DNA of 64,000 nucleotides from DASZTV01 sp035547515. GTDB lineage: Bacteria > Actinomycetota > Actinomycetes > JAFAQI01. Numbering within the stretch: position 1 is the stretch's first letter; the number at the start of each line of letters is the position of its first letter. Both the position numbers and the translations under genes were made by a program. Below the pieces are notes generated by a model. It was not told the origin of the DNA. It made no database searches and saw only the letters and a list, made by a program, of their open reading frames with translations. The stretch spans positions 1-64,000 of the forward strand of contig DASZUS010000079.1 in assembly GCA_035547515.1 (NCBI GenBank), given 5' to 3'. Below are positions 56,404-63,953 of the stretch, in pieces.

Positions 56404-57339
56404 CTACGCGGCCTCACGGCGAAGCAGCCGCACATCGGGGGGCATTCCGGTCCCGGCCCGTTGCCTATAGCAAGCCTCCAGCTCCGCGAGGACTTGGCTG
56501 GGCGTGGTGCGCAGCTGTCGAGGCGAACTGTGTAGTACGACGAAGCCCGCTGCGGTCATGGCGCGGTGTCGTGCCTGCATGTCGTCGAAGCGGTCATCTG
56601 CGGCATGGCCATCGCGGCCATTTGTCTCATGCACGAGACCCGCATCGACAAAAAGCGCATCTGGGCTGAACCGTTGTCCGGACGGCAGTTCGAGCAGCGG
56701 ATTGATGAGCGGGGTGGGCAAGACCTTCGAGCGTTCGCACAGCGCGAGGAACTCAGCTTCTGGCGCAGATAGTGCCCCGGCCGCCACCCACTTGGCCACG
56801 CGGTTGGCCACCGCGGCCCCGCGTCCCGTTACGTGCGTCAGTTCCTCGAGTACTGAGCGGCGATCGACAAGACGGCGCTGGACGGCATCTGCAATGACGG
56901 CCGTAGCGGTCCGGTCATCGCCGATGCGTGCGGCGAAGTCCGCGAGGGCACGGGCGGGGGGACTGTATGGCAGCCCATCGATCGTGCGCGCGGTCGGTAG
57001 CCGGTGCGTCCGCCGAACGACGACACCATCCCGGTTGACTCGCCGCTCGGACGCGGGCAAGAGCAATCGGATCGTCGAGTCGGCTGGCAAGTAGCGCGCA
57101 CCGTAGGCGGCCAGAGCGGTCGCGTCCGCAAGCTGCGCCGAACTACCGCCGTACAGCAGGGCCGCGCGCAGGCGTTGCCGATCGGTCGGAGCGCCGGTCG
57201 ACGTCAAGTAGACGCCAGGCAGCGCGATCTGCCAGTGCCGGCCGAGCCGATGTTGAAGCGCGCCCGTGGTGAGGCTCTCGAGAGCCTGAGCTCGAGTAAC
57301 GACACCGTCCTGCCGGCGAATGATCTGTTCGAGTTCCAT
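56404..57339 (-). CDS. AbiEi-like winged-helix plus DUF559 (PD-(D/E)XK) protein
   Basis: This 311-residue protein has an N-terminal winged helix (IIRRQDGVVTRAQALESLTT, RHWQIALPGVYLTSTG) like AbiEi antitoxins, a middle region, and a C-terminal Vsr/DUF559-like nuclease fold with SAPEAEFLALCERS, FSPDALFVDAGLVHETNG and a His/Arg-rich helix. The usual PDF...EVDG reads PDALF...ETNG, so catalysis is unproven. No partner toxin is adjacent. It is bracketed by two matching palindromic elements. Similar genes occur in many copies in actinobacteria; the function is unknown. Confidence 0.78.
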   Translation of the reverse strand: MELEQIIRRQDGVVTRAQALESLTTGALQHRLGRHWQIALPGVYLTSTGAPTDRQRLRAALLYGGSSAQLADATALAAYGARYLPADSTIRLLLPASERRVNRDGVVVRRTHRLPTARTIDGLPYSPPARALADFAARIGDDRTATAVIADAVQRRLVDRRSVLEELTHVTGRGAAVANRVAKWVAAGALSAPEAEFLALCERSKVLPTPLINPLLELPSGQRFSPDALFVDAGLVHETNGRDGHAADDRFDDMQARHRAMTAAGFVVLHSSPRQLRTTPSQVLAELEACYRQRAGTGMPPDVRLLRREAA

Positions 57340-57401
57340 GCCCGCACGGTGGCGGCGAGCACTGTCGGGAATATGCCGTCACCACGGATCTGTGGACGCC
57401 T

Positions 57402-57484
57402 GAGCGAATGGCACATACCTAGTGCCATATCGATGCGCATGGCACATCCGTATAGCCAGAGCAGTACGTATGTGCCATCCGCTC
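57402..57484. repeat. Palindromic element R (83 bp) upstream of the nuclease gene
   Basis: Its ends form a 17-bp inverted repeat with one mismatch: GAGCGAATGGCACATAC at 57402-57418 and GTATGTGCCATCCGCTC at 57468-57484. Internal copies AGTGCCAT (57421-57428) and ATGGCACAT (57439-57447) allow further folding. It shares both ends with element L. Confidence 0.85.
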
Positions 57485-57531
57485 GGCGTGTGACGCGTGT
57501 TGTTCGTGTGGCTTGATGTCACGATCGCGAA

Positions 57532-58788
57532 GTGACGCAGACGACCGCCGCTTCCAACCGCGCCGCAGCCGCGCGCCTCGGTGCGGTCCGCTCACAAGCC
57601 CAGACCGCCCGCCGCCGCCGCGACCAGCCGCACGCCGCCGCGGTCGCCCCGCTGTGGCTGCGCAGCCTGCTCGCCGCGGCATGGTCCACGGCCGTCGGGC
57701 TCGCGGTACTCGTGGTCCTCTCGCTTGTCGACTGGACCGCGGACTCCCGTACGACGAGCAGCGCCGGCGCCGCCATACGCTTCGCCGTCGCCCTCTGGCT
57801 CGACGCCCAGCGCGCCCCGCTGCACGTGCCCGGCGGTGAGATCGCGGTCGCACCGCTCGGGCTGAGCTTGCTGCTCGGCGGCCTGCTCGCCCGCTTCGCG
57901 CGCATCCTGCTGCGCGACGCGCCCAGCCAGCAGCCCGGCGCCGTCGCGGCAATGGTGTTCGCGGTCTCCATCCCGTACGCCGGCATCGCCGCCGCCCTCG
58001 CCGTGGCAGCCCGCACGAGCTCGATCCGCCCGTCGCCGGTCACGGCGTTCGTTGCCGCGGGCGGCTTCGCCGTACTCGCCACCACCATCGGCGGGATGCG
58101 CGGTGCAGGTCAGTGGGCGGCGGCCTGGGATCGGCTTTCCGAGGCCAGCCAGGCGGCGCTCAGGGCAGCGGCGTCGACCGCCGCTCTGCTCCTTGCGGCG
58201 GCGACGCTGCTGACCATCGGCGCGCTCCTCGACCACCACACGCTGATCGGCAACAGCCTGTCCGGCTACGGCAACGGCTCGGGCCAGTTCTCCATGGCGC
58301 TGCTGAGCATCTGGCTGATCCCCAACGCGGTGCTGATGGCCGCCGCCTACCTCACCGGCACCGGCTTCGTGGTGGGCTCGGGTACGTCGGTCACGCTCGG
58401 CCATGCCCACCTCGGCGCGATCCCAGCACTTCCGATCCTCGCCGGGCTCCCGCACGGCGGCGCACCGACGCCGCTGTTCGCGGTGGCGGTCGCGGTGGTC
58501 GTCGGCGCCGGAGCGATCGCCGCGTGGCGGGTGCATCGCGACGCGGACCACGCGATGGGCGACCAGGTGGCAGCCGCGCTCGCCGCCGGAGTGCTCACCG
58601 GCCTCGGCGCCGCCCTGCTGGTAGCCGTCGCCGGCGGCCCGGCGGGACCGGGTCGCCTCAGCGTGTTCGGTGCCTCACCGTGGAAGGTCGGGCTCAGCGT
58701 CGCGCTCGAGATCGGCATCCCCGCGGCCCTGTTCGTGGCCGCGAACTCATGGTGGGACGCCCGGCGGTCCTCGCCGGAGACCGAGTGA
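57532..58788 (+). CDS. DUF6350 (PerM-like) membrane protein
   Basis: This 418-residue protein has a basic N-terminus and about ten hydrophobic segments. The position before purN-purH after sucCD matches PerM (DUF6350) of mycobacteria, a membrane protein linked to cell division under stress. GGEIAVAPLGLSLLLGGLLAR and PNAVLMAAAYLTGTGFVVG resemble the family. The GTG at 57532 has no clear ribosome site or -10. Confidence 0.78.
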   Translation: MTQTTAASNRAAAARLGAVRSQAQTARRRRDQPHAAAVAPLWLRSLLAAAWSTAVGLAVLVVLSLVDWTADSRTTSSAGAAIRFAVALWLDAQRAPLHVPGGEIAVAPLGLSLLLGGLLARFARILLRDAPSQQPGAVAAMVFAVSIPYAGIAAALAVAARTSSIRPSPVTAFVAAGGFAVLATTIGGMRGAGQWAAAWDRLSEASQAALRAAASTAALLLAAATLLTIGALLDHHTLIGNSLSGYGNGSGQFSMALLSIWLIPNAVLMAAAYLTGTGFVVGSGTSVTLGHAHLGAIPALPILAGLPHGGAPTPLFAVAVAVVVGAGAIAAWRVHRDADHAMGDQVAAALAAGVLTGLGAALLVAVAGGPAGPGRLSVFGASPWKVGLSVALEIGIPAALFVAANSWWDARRSSPETE

Positions 58789-58822
58789 GTTCCTCAGCTG
58801 ACCCGCCGAGCTCCGCCCTGAG

Positions 58823-59449
58823 CTAGCGCGTGCGCACCGCGATCGTCTTGGCCGCGTAGTCGTACCAGCCGCGGTTGCGGTGGGTGTTGTCGAAGAACAC
58901 CGACAGCACGACGATCAGCTGCAGCAACGGGAACAGCGCGCCCGCCACCGCGGGGATCGCCCACCGGGTCAACGCCGCCTGAAGGGTCGGCTTCTCGCCG
59001 TTGGCCATCATCGCGACCCGTACGCCGACGGCCATCTTGCCCAACGTCGCGCCACGGCTGACGAGCATCCAGACCTCGTAGACGCCGCTGACGACCAGCG
59101 TGAGCAGCATGTACTTGAAGTAGTCGGAGTCGTAGAGCGAGAACGACGATGTCGTGCCATCGGCGTTGGTCGTCGTCGAGAACACGTGCATCCCGAACGC
59201 ATACGACAGCGCGATCGCGACCGCCCCGGTGAGGACCCCGTCGATGATTCGAGCGAGCAGCCGCAGACCCATCGGCGCGGGGTCGTTGACGCGCTGGCCG
59301 GGCGGCGGGCCGTAACCAGCGCCGTACGCCGGCGCGCCATACGGCGGAGGCGGTGGCGGGACGGCACCGTACGGGGGCGGCTGAGGCGCACCGTACGGCG
59401 GAGGCGGCGGCGGGACGGCACCGTACGGCGGCGGGGTGGGCTCGGTCAT
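58823..59449 (-). CDS. RDD family membrane protein with Pro-rich N-terminus
   Basis: This 208-residue protein starts with a tract of PPPPYGA repeats rich in Pro, Tyr and Gly, then an RDD domain (GLRLLARIIDGVLTGAVAIA with Arg and Asp, GATLGKMAVGVRV, TLQAALTRWAIP) with three or four membrane helices. ATG 59449 is preceded by AGGAGG at 59455-59460. It lies on the opposite strand between the DUF6350 gene and purN. RDD proteins have been linked to ion transport, but the role here is unknown. Confidence 0.88.
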   Translation of the reverse strand: MTEPTPPPYGAVPPPPPPYGAPQPPPYGAVPPPPPPYGAPAYGAGYGPPPGQRVNDPAPMGLRLLARIIDGVLTGAVAIALSYAFGMHVFSTTTNADGTTSSFSLYDSDYFKYMLLTLVVSGVYEVWMLVSRGATLGKMAVGVRVAMMANGEKPTLQAALTRWAIPAVAGALFPLLQLIVVLSVFFDNTHRNRGWYDYAAKTIAVRTR

Positions 59450-59543
59450 GACGGCCTCCTCTGTCGCGGTCAGCATGGCAGAGCGGCCGCGACGGCACCG
59501 GCTATCCTGACGGCCTTCCCTTAACAATCTCGGGGAGATCTCC

Positions 59544-60164
59544 TTGGCCTTGCGGCTGGTCGTGTTGGTGTCCGGGTCGGGCACCAACCTCGCGGCGCTG
59601 CTCGCGGCCGCCGCGGACCCGTCGTACGGCGCGACCGTCGTTGCCGTAGGGGCTGACCGCCCCGGGATCACCGGCCTAGAGCGTGCCGAGCAAGCAGGGA
59701 TCCCGACCTTCGTCCGCCGCGTCGGCGACTACCCGAGCCGCGCCGACTGGGACCGCGCCATGGTCGAGGCAGTCACCGAGCACGCCCCGGACCTCGTGGT
59801 GTCCGCGGGGTTCATGAAGATCCTGGGGCCGGAGTTCCTCGCCGCGTTCCCCAAGACGATCAACACCCATCCGGCGCTGCTGCCGAGCTTTCCCGGAGCC
59901 CATGCGGTACGCGACGCCCTGGCGGCGGGCGTGAGCGTCACCGGCGCGACGGTCCACTACGTCGACGCCGGGGTGGACACCGGCCCGGTCATCGCCCAGG
60001 TCGAGGTCCCGGTCGAGCCCGGCGACGACGAGGAGACGCTGCACGAGCGGATCAAGGTCGCCGAGCGCCGGATGCTCGTCGACACCGTGGAGCGGATGGC
60101 ACATTCGCTCTCCCAGCCAGCCCGGACAGCCCGGACAGCCCAGCCAGCCCAGACAGCGAGATAA
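59544..60164 (+). CDS. purN: Phosphoribosylglycinamide formyltransferase, altered C-terminus
   Basis: PurN formylates GAR in purine synthesis. LVSGSGTNLAALLAAA, the catalytic NTHPALLPSFPGAHAVRDAL and HYVDAGVDTGPVIAQ are intact. The start is TTG with GGGGAG upstream. After ERRMLVDTV the usual C-terminus is replaced by a piece of the palindromic-element sequence (60090-60110, coding ERMAHSL) and a 9-base tandem repeat (coding PARTARTAQPAQTAR). It is followed by purH. Confidence 0.94.
   Translation: MALRLVVLVSGSGTNLAALLAAAADPSYGATVVAVGADRPGITGLERAEQAGIPTFVRRVGDYPSRADWDRAMVEAVTEHAPDLVVSAGFMKILGPEFLAAFPKTINTHPALLPSFPGAHAVRDALAAGVSVTGATVHYVDAGVDTGPVIAQVEVPVEPGDDEETLHERIKVAERRMLVDTVERMAHSLSQPARTARTAQPAQTAR
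60090..60110. repeat. Collapsed copy of the palindromic-element ends inside purN
   Basis: GAGCGGATGGCACAT (60090-60104) equals the inverted right end of element R over 15 bases, and ATTCGCTC (60103-60110) is the inverse of the first eight bases of the left ends. The two ends overlap by AT, as in an internal deletion or excision footprint. Confidence 0.7.
60119..60154 (+). repeat. Four 9-bp tandem repeats at the purN 3' end
   Basis: The units AGCCCGGAC, AGCCCGGAC, AGCCCAGCC and AGCCCAGAC follow each other in frame and encode the Pro/Ala/Arg/Thr/Gln tail. Confidence 0.8.
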
Positions 60165-60175
60165 GAGGAGTACCG

Positions 60176-61738
60176 GTGAGCGACGGCAAGCGGCCGATCA
60201 AGCGGGCGCTGGTCAGCGTCTACGACAAGACCGGCCTGGACGAGCTCGGCAAGGCGCTCGCGGCGGCCGGCGTCGAGGTCGTCTCGACCGGGTCCACCGC
60301 GGCCCGGCTGCTCGACGCCGGCGTGCCGGTGACCCCGGTCGAGGACCTCACGGGCTTCCCGGAGTGCCTCGAGGGCCGGGTCAAGACGCTGCACCCCAAG
60401 GTGCATGCCGGCATCCTCGCGGACCTCCGCAAGGACGACCACGCCAAGCAGCTCGACGAGCTCGGAGTCCAGCCGTTCGAGCTTGTGGTCGTGAACCTCT
60501 ACCCGTTCGCCGCGACCGTCGCGTCGGGTGCGAGCCAGGACGAGTGCGTCGAGCAGATCGACATCGGCGGCCCGTCGATGGTGCGCGCCGCGGCGAAGAA
60601 CCACCCCTCGGTCGCGGTCGTGGTCGACCCGGCCGCCTACCCCTACGTCATCGAGGCGATTAACGGCGGCGGCTTCAGCTATGCCCAGCGCCAGCTCCTC
60701 GCGGCGAAGGCGTTCCAGCACACCGCCTCCTACGACGTGGCCGTCGCCTCGTGGATGGGCAGCGTCCTCGCCCCGACCGACGACGGCACCGGCTTCCCGT
60801 CGTGGGCCGGCGCGACCTGGCAGCGCGAAGCGGTCCTCCGGTACGGCGAGAACCCGCACCAGCGCGCCGCGCTCTACGTCGGCCAGCAAGGGGGCGGCCT
60901 TGCCGGCGCCGAGCAGCTGCATGGCCCGGAGCTCTCCTACAACAACTACGTGGACACCGACGCTGCCCGGCGCGCGGCGTACGACTTCACCGAGCCGTGC
61001 GTAGCGATCATCAAGCACGCGAACCCGTGCGGCATCGCGATCGGCAAGGACATCGCCGAGGCGCACCGCCTGGCGCACGCCTGCGACCCGACCTCGGCGT
61101 ACGGCGGGGTCATTGCCGCCAACCGCACCGTTACCAAGGAGCTCGCCGAGCAGCTCGCGGGAGTGCTCACCGAGGTGATCTGCGCCCCCGGGTACGACGA
61201 CGAGGCGCTCGAGATCTTCAAGGGCAAGGCCAAGCTGCGCGTGCTGCAGTGCGCCGAGGACGCGGCACCCGCGGCAGTCGAGATGCGGCCGGTCAGCGGC
61301 GGCCTGCTGATGCAGACCGTCGACCGCGTCGACGCGCCCGGTGACGACCCGTCGGCGTGGACCCTGCAGGCCGGCGAGCCCGCCGACGAGGAGACGCTCG
61401 AGGACCTCGCGTTCGCCTGGAAGGCCTGCCGGTCGGTGAAGTCCAACGCGATCCTGCTCGCCAGCGGCCGCGCATCGGTCGGTGTCGGCATGGGACAGGT
61501 AAACCGGGTCGACTCGGCACGTCTCGCGGTCTCGCGCGCCGGGGACCGCGCGAAGGGCTCGGTGGCGGCCAGCGACGCGTTCTTCCCGTTCCCCGACGGT
61601 CTGCAGATCCTCGTCGAGGGCGGAGTGAAGGCGATCGTCGAGCCCGGCGGATCGGTGCGCGACGAGGAGGTCATCGCAGCGGCGAAGGCCGCCGGCGTCA
61701 CGCTCTACTTCTCCGGCACCCGGCACTTCTACCACTAG
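60176..61738 (+). CDS. purH: Bifunctional AICAR transformylase / IMP cyclohydrolase
   Basis: PurH carries out the last two steps of IMP synthesis. The cyclohydrolase domain has ALVSVYDKTGLDELGKAL and EGRVKTLHPKVHAGILAD. The transformylase domain has RYGENPHQRAALYVG, the catalytic KHANPCGIA and KSNAILLASGR. The length is 520 residues, ending FSGTRHFYH. The GTG has AGAGGAG 5 bases upstream and lies 11 bases after purN. Confidence 0.97.
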   Translation: MSDGKRPIKRALVSVYDKTGLDELGKALAAAGVEVVSTGSTAARLLDAGVPVTPVEDLTGFPECLEGRVKTLHPKVHAGILADLRKDDHAKQLDELGVQPFELVVVNLYPFAATVASGASQDECVEQIDIGGPSMVRAAAKNHPSVAVVVDPAAYPYVIEAINGGGFSYAQRQLLAAKAFQHTASYDVAVASWMGSVLAPTDDGTGFPSWAGATWQREAVLRYGENPHQRAALYVGQQGGGLAGAEQLHGPELSYNNYVDTDAARRAAYDFTEPCVAIIKHANPCGIAIGKDIAEAHRLAHACDPTSAYGGVIAANRTVTKELAEQLAGVLTEVICAPGYDDEALEIFKGKAKLRVLQCAEDAAPAAVEMRPVSGGLLMQTVDRVDAPGDDPSAWTLQAGEPADEETLEDLAFAWKACRSVKSNAILLASGRASVGVGMGQVNRVDSARLAVSRAGDRAKGSVAASDAFFPFPDGLQILVEGGVKAIVEPGGSVRDEEVIAAAKAAGVTLYFSGTRHFYH

Positions 61739-61751
61739 GAGCGAGGCCGCC

Positions 61752-62612
61752 ATGACAGCCCGCATGCTGCCCGGAGTGCCGGTCGCGGAGGCGGTCCTCG
61801 CCGATCTCGCGCCGCGGATCAAGGCGCTCGTCGACGCCGGCCACACGCCGGGGCTCGGCACGATCCTCGTCGGGGACGACTCCGCGAGTGCCGGATACAT
61901 CCGGGTGAAGCAGGAGAAGGCCGCCGAGCTCGGCCTGGTCTCGCCGCACATCCACCTCGGCCAGGACGCGACCCAGGCCGACGTCATCGCCGCGATCCGG
62001 GAGTTCAACAACGCTCCCGAGGTCGACGCGATGCTCGTGCAGCACCCGACGCCGCCGCAGATCGACTTCGACGCCGCGTTGCTCGAGATGGACCCCGACA
62101 AGGACGTCGACGGGCTGCACCCGACCAACATGGGCCGCCTCGCCCTCGGCATGCCCGGCCCGGTGCCCTGCACCCCGGCGGGGATCGAGGCGCTGCTCGC
62201 CCACTACGAGATCCCGGTCTCCGGCCGGTCGGTCTGCGTGCTTGGGCGAGGTACGACGCTCGGCCGCCCGCTTTCCCTGCTGCTCACCCAGAAGCGACCG
62301 ACCGCCAACGCGGCGGTGACCGTCGTGCACACCGGCGTACCGAACTGGGCCGACTACACCCGGGCCGCCGAGATCGTGATCGCCGCGGCCGGCGTACCGG
62401 GGATCCTGCAGCCCGAGCACATCACTCCCGGCGCGACAGTCATCGGCGGCGGCGTGAGGTACGAGGGGCGCAAGCTGCTCCCCGACGTCGACGAGGCCTG
62501 CGAGCAGGTGGCCGGCGCGATCACGCCGCGGGTCGGCGGCGTCGGGCCGACCACGGTGGCGATGCTGTTCCGCAACTGCATCGAGGCGGCCGAGGCGCGC
62601 CTGGCTCGATAG
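61752..62612 (+). CDS. folD: Bifunctional methylene-THF dehydrogenase / cyclohydrolase
   Basis: FolD interconverts 5,10-methylene-, methenyl- and 10-formyl-THF, supplying formyl groups to PurN and PurH. The catalytic Lys is in SAGYIRVKQEKAAEL, HPTPPQIDFDAALLEM is the PLP-like family motif, and CVLGRGTTLGRPLSLLL the NADP loop (GRGTTLG in place of the usual GRSxxVG). The length is 286 residues. Confidence 0.96.
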   Translation: MTARMLPGVPVAEAVLADLAPRIKALVDAGHTPGLGTILVGDDSASAGYIRVKQEKAAELGLVSPHIHLGQDATQADVIAAIREFNNAPEVDAMLVQHPTPPQIDFDAALLEMDPDKDVDGLHPTNMGRLALGMPGPVPCTPAGIEALLAHYEIPVSGRSVCVLGRGTTLGRPLSLLLTQKRPTANAAVTVVHTGVPNWADYTRAAEIVIAAAGVPGILQPEHITPGATVIGGGVRYEGRKLLPDVDEACEQVAGAITPRVGGVGPTTVAMLFRNCIEAAEARLAR

Positions 62613-62743
62613 CCGCCCCGGCTCCGGCGCGCGGCCGAGGGGCCTTGCGTAGTTACTCCGAAAAGTCCGTCGTTTCCGTCAGGAATGCATCTGCCGGGTG
62701 TGGGCATACCCCGCGTCAATAGCGGGTCTTCCGGAGGTAGCAC
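62613..62743. other. Intergenic region before the secreted Thr/Pro-rich protein gene
   Basis: This is a 131-bp gap. A GGAGGT ribosome site lies eight bases before ATG 62744. CCCGC...GCGGG forms a short stem around 62712. No clear -10/-35 pair was identified. Confidence 0.3.
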
Positions 62744-63409
62744 ATGCAGCTCAACCGTCGTAACACGCTCATCGTCATCGCCGCGGCAGCGGGCGCCACC
62801 ACCTTGCTGCAGCCGGTGCTCGCGGCAGGCTCCAGCGCCGCGACGCCGAACGACGCCACATCGCCCAGTGCGACCGCGTCGGCCAGCGCCACGCCCAGCA
62901 CCACGCCGACTCCCACGCCGACGGTCACGCCGACCGTCAGCTCGACACCGACTCCAACGCCGACGACGTCGCCGGGTGTAATCCCGCCCACGATCACCGC
63001 TGCGGTGACGAGCGCTTACCCGGAGCAGAACGGCTGGTACCGCGGCCAGGTGAACATCACCTTCACCTGCACGCCGGGCTCGGCACCCCTGGCATCGGAT
63101 TGCCCGGCGATGGCCTCGCTGACCGCGGTGGGGGCCAACCAGTCGCTCACCGAGACGATCGAGGACACTGACGGCGGGACCGCGTCGATCACGGTGACCG
63201 AGAACATCGACCTCGGCGCGCCCACCATCACCAAGGTGCGGCCGCGGGCGGGCAAGTGCGCAGCGAGCGACCCGGTTTCGGGCATGGGCTCGTGCGTCGT
63301 GAAGCGGACGCGGGTGCACGGGCGTCACGGCACCCGGGTCGAGTGGACCGCCATCGCAACTGACCGCGCAGGCAACGTGGCGAAGGCCTTCGGCGCCTAC
63401 AAGGTGTAG
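62744..63409 (+). CDS. Secreted protein with Thr/Pro linker and Ig-like domain
   Basis: This 221-residue protein has a signal peptide (LIVIAAAAGATTLLQPVLAA), a linker of about 55 Ser, Thr and Pro residues with PTPTPT runs, and a C-terminal beta domain. PPTITAAVTSAYPEQNGWYR and IDLGAPTITKVRP resemble bacterial Ig-like repeats. Four Cys may form two disulfides. It is inserted between folD and the DUF3017 gene, normally neighbours, so it is likely lineage-specific. The function is unknown. Confidence 0.8.
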   Translation: MQLNRRNTLIVIAAAAGATTLLQPVLAAGSSAATPNDATSPSATASASATPSTTPTPTPTVTPTVSSTPTPTPTTSPGVIPPTITAAVTSAYPEQNGWYRGQVNITFTCTPGSAPLASDCPAMASLTAVGANQSLTETIEDTDGGTASITVTENIDLGAPTITKVRPRAGKCAASDPVSGMGSCVVKRTRVHGRHGTRVEWTAIATDRAGNVAKAFGAYKV

Positions 63410-63469
63410 CTCCGGGTAACCGGTAGGGTCCCGGCTGGGGGCAGGAAGCCAGCTTCAGGAGGACTCGTG

Positions 63470-63511
63470 CGGGTAGGCCGCGGATCTTTCGTCGGATCGG
63501 CGGCCTACCCG
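63470..63511. repeat. 12-bp hairpin upstream of the DUF3017 gene
   Basis: CGGGTAGGCCGC (63470-63481) and GCGGCCTACCCG (63500-63511) pair perfectly around an 18-base loop. AGGAGG at 63457-63462 and a GTG at 63467 lie just before it, so the stem sits at the start of a 43-codon reading frame (63467-63598). Confidence 0.7.
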
Positions 63512-63545
63512 TCGCCCCCGTCACGGTCGTGGCGGGGGCTTGGCC

Positions 63546-63896
63546 ATGCCGGCAACGTCCGGACGGAGCACGGGAAGTTCGGCTATCTCCACGGCTAACC
63601 AGCCCGGGGAGGTCAGGCCGCCGAAAGCGCCACGTCGCCCCGACCCGCTGCTGCTCGTGCTGTTCCTGGTGGCAGCGGGTCTGGTCGTCGCCGGGCTGCA
63701 TCAGCCGCAGGCCGGCATGTGGATCGTCTGCGGCGCCCTCGCGACCGCTGCGGCGTTGCGGCTGTTCCTGCGCGAGCGCGACGCGGGATCGCTCGTCGTA
63801 CGCATCCGGCGCCTGGACGTCGTGATGCTCGCAGGCCTGGCGATCGCGCTCGGAGTCTTCGCTGCCATCACCCCCTTCCCATCCGGCCAAAACTGA
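63546..63896 (+). CDS. DUF3017 family membrane protein
   Basis: This 116-residue protein has a basic Pro-rich N-terminus and three hydrophobic helices (LLLVLFLVAAGLVVAGL, GMWIVCGALATAAALRLFL, VVMLAGLAIALGVFAAITPF) with RERDAGSLVVRIRRLDV between the last two. This is the DUF3017 pattern, usually found after folD in actinobacteria. ATG 63546 has GCGGGGG seven bases upstream and is preferred over TTG 63540. Confidence 0.8.
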   Translation: MPATSGRSTGSSAISTANQPGEVRPPKAPRRPDPLLLVLFLVAAGLVVAGLHQPQAGMWIVCGALATAAALRLFLRERDAGSLVVRIRRLDVVMLAGLAIALGVFAAITPFPSGQN

Positions 63897-63953
63897 CTGC
63901 ACTAATCTGCGATGTGGGCCGGACAACCCGGGCCGACAATCGCAGGAGTACTC

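Noticed and set aside
56404..57339. Complete AbiE toxin-antitoxin pair
   Set aside because: No AbiEii-like nucleotidyltransferase gene is adjacent; the C-terminal domain is nuclease-like instead.
57402..57484. Element R as a transcription terminator
   Set aside because: It lies between two divergent genes and has no T-run, so nothing needs terminating there.
56322..57484. Classical insertion sequence
   Set aside because: No transposase motif and no target-site duplication could be seen next to the outer ends.
63421..63470. Riboswitch before the DUF3017 gene
   Set aside because: I compared it by eye with cobalamin, c-di-GMP and ydaO consensus cores and none fitted.
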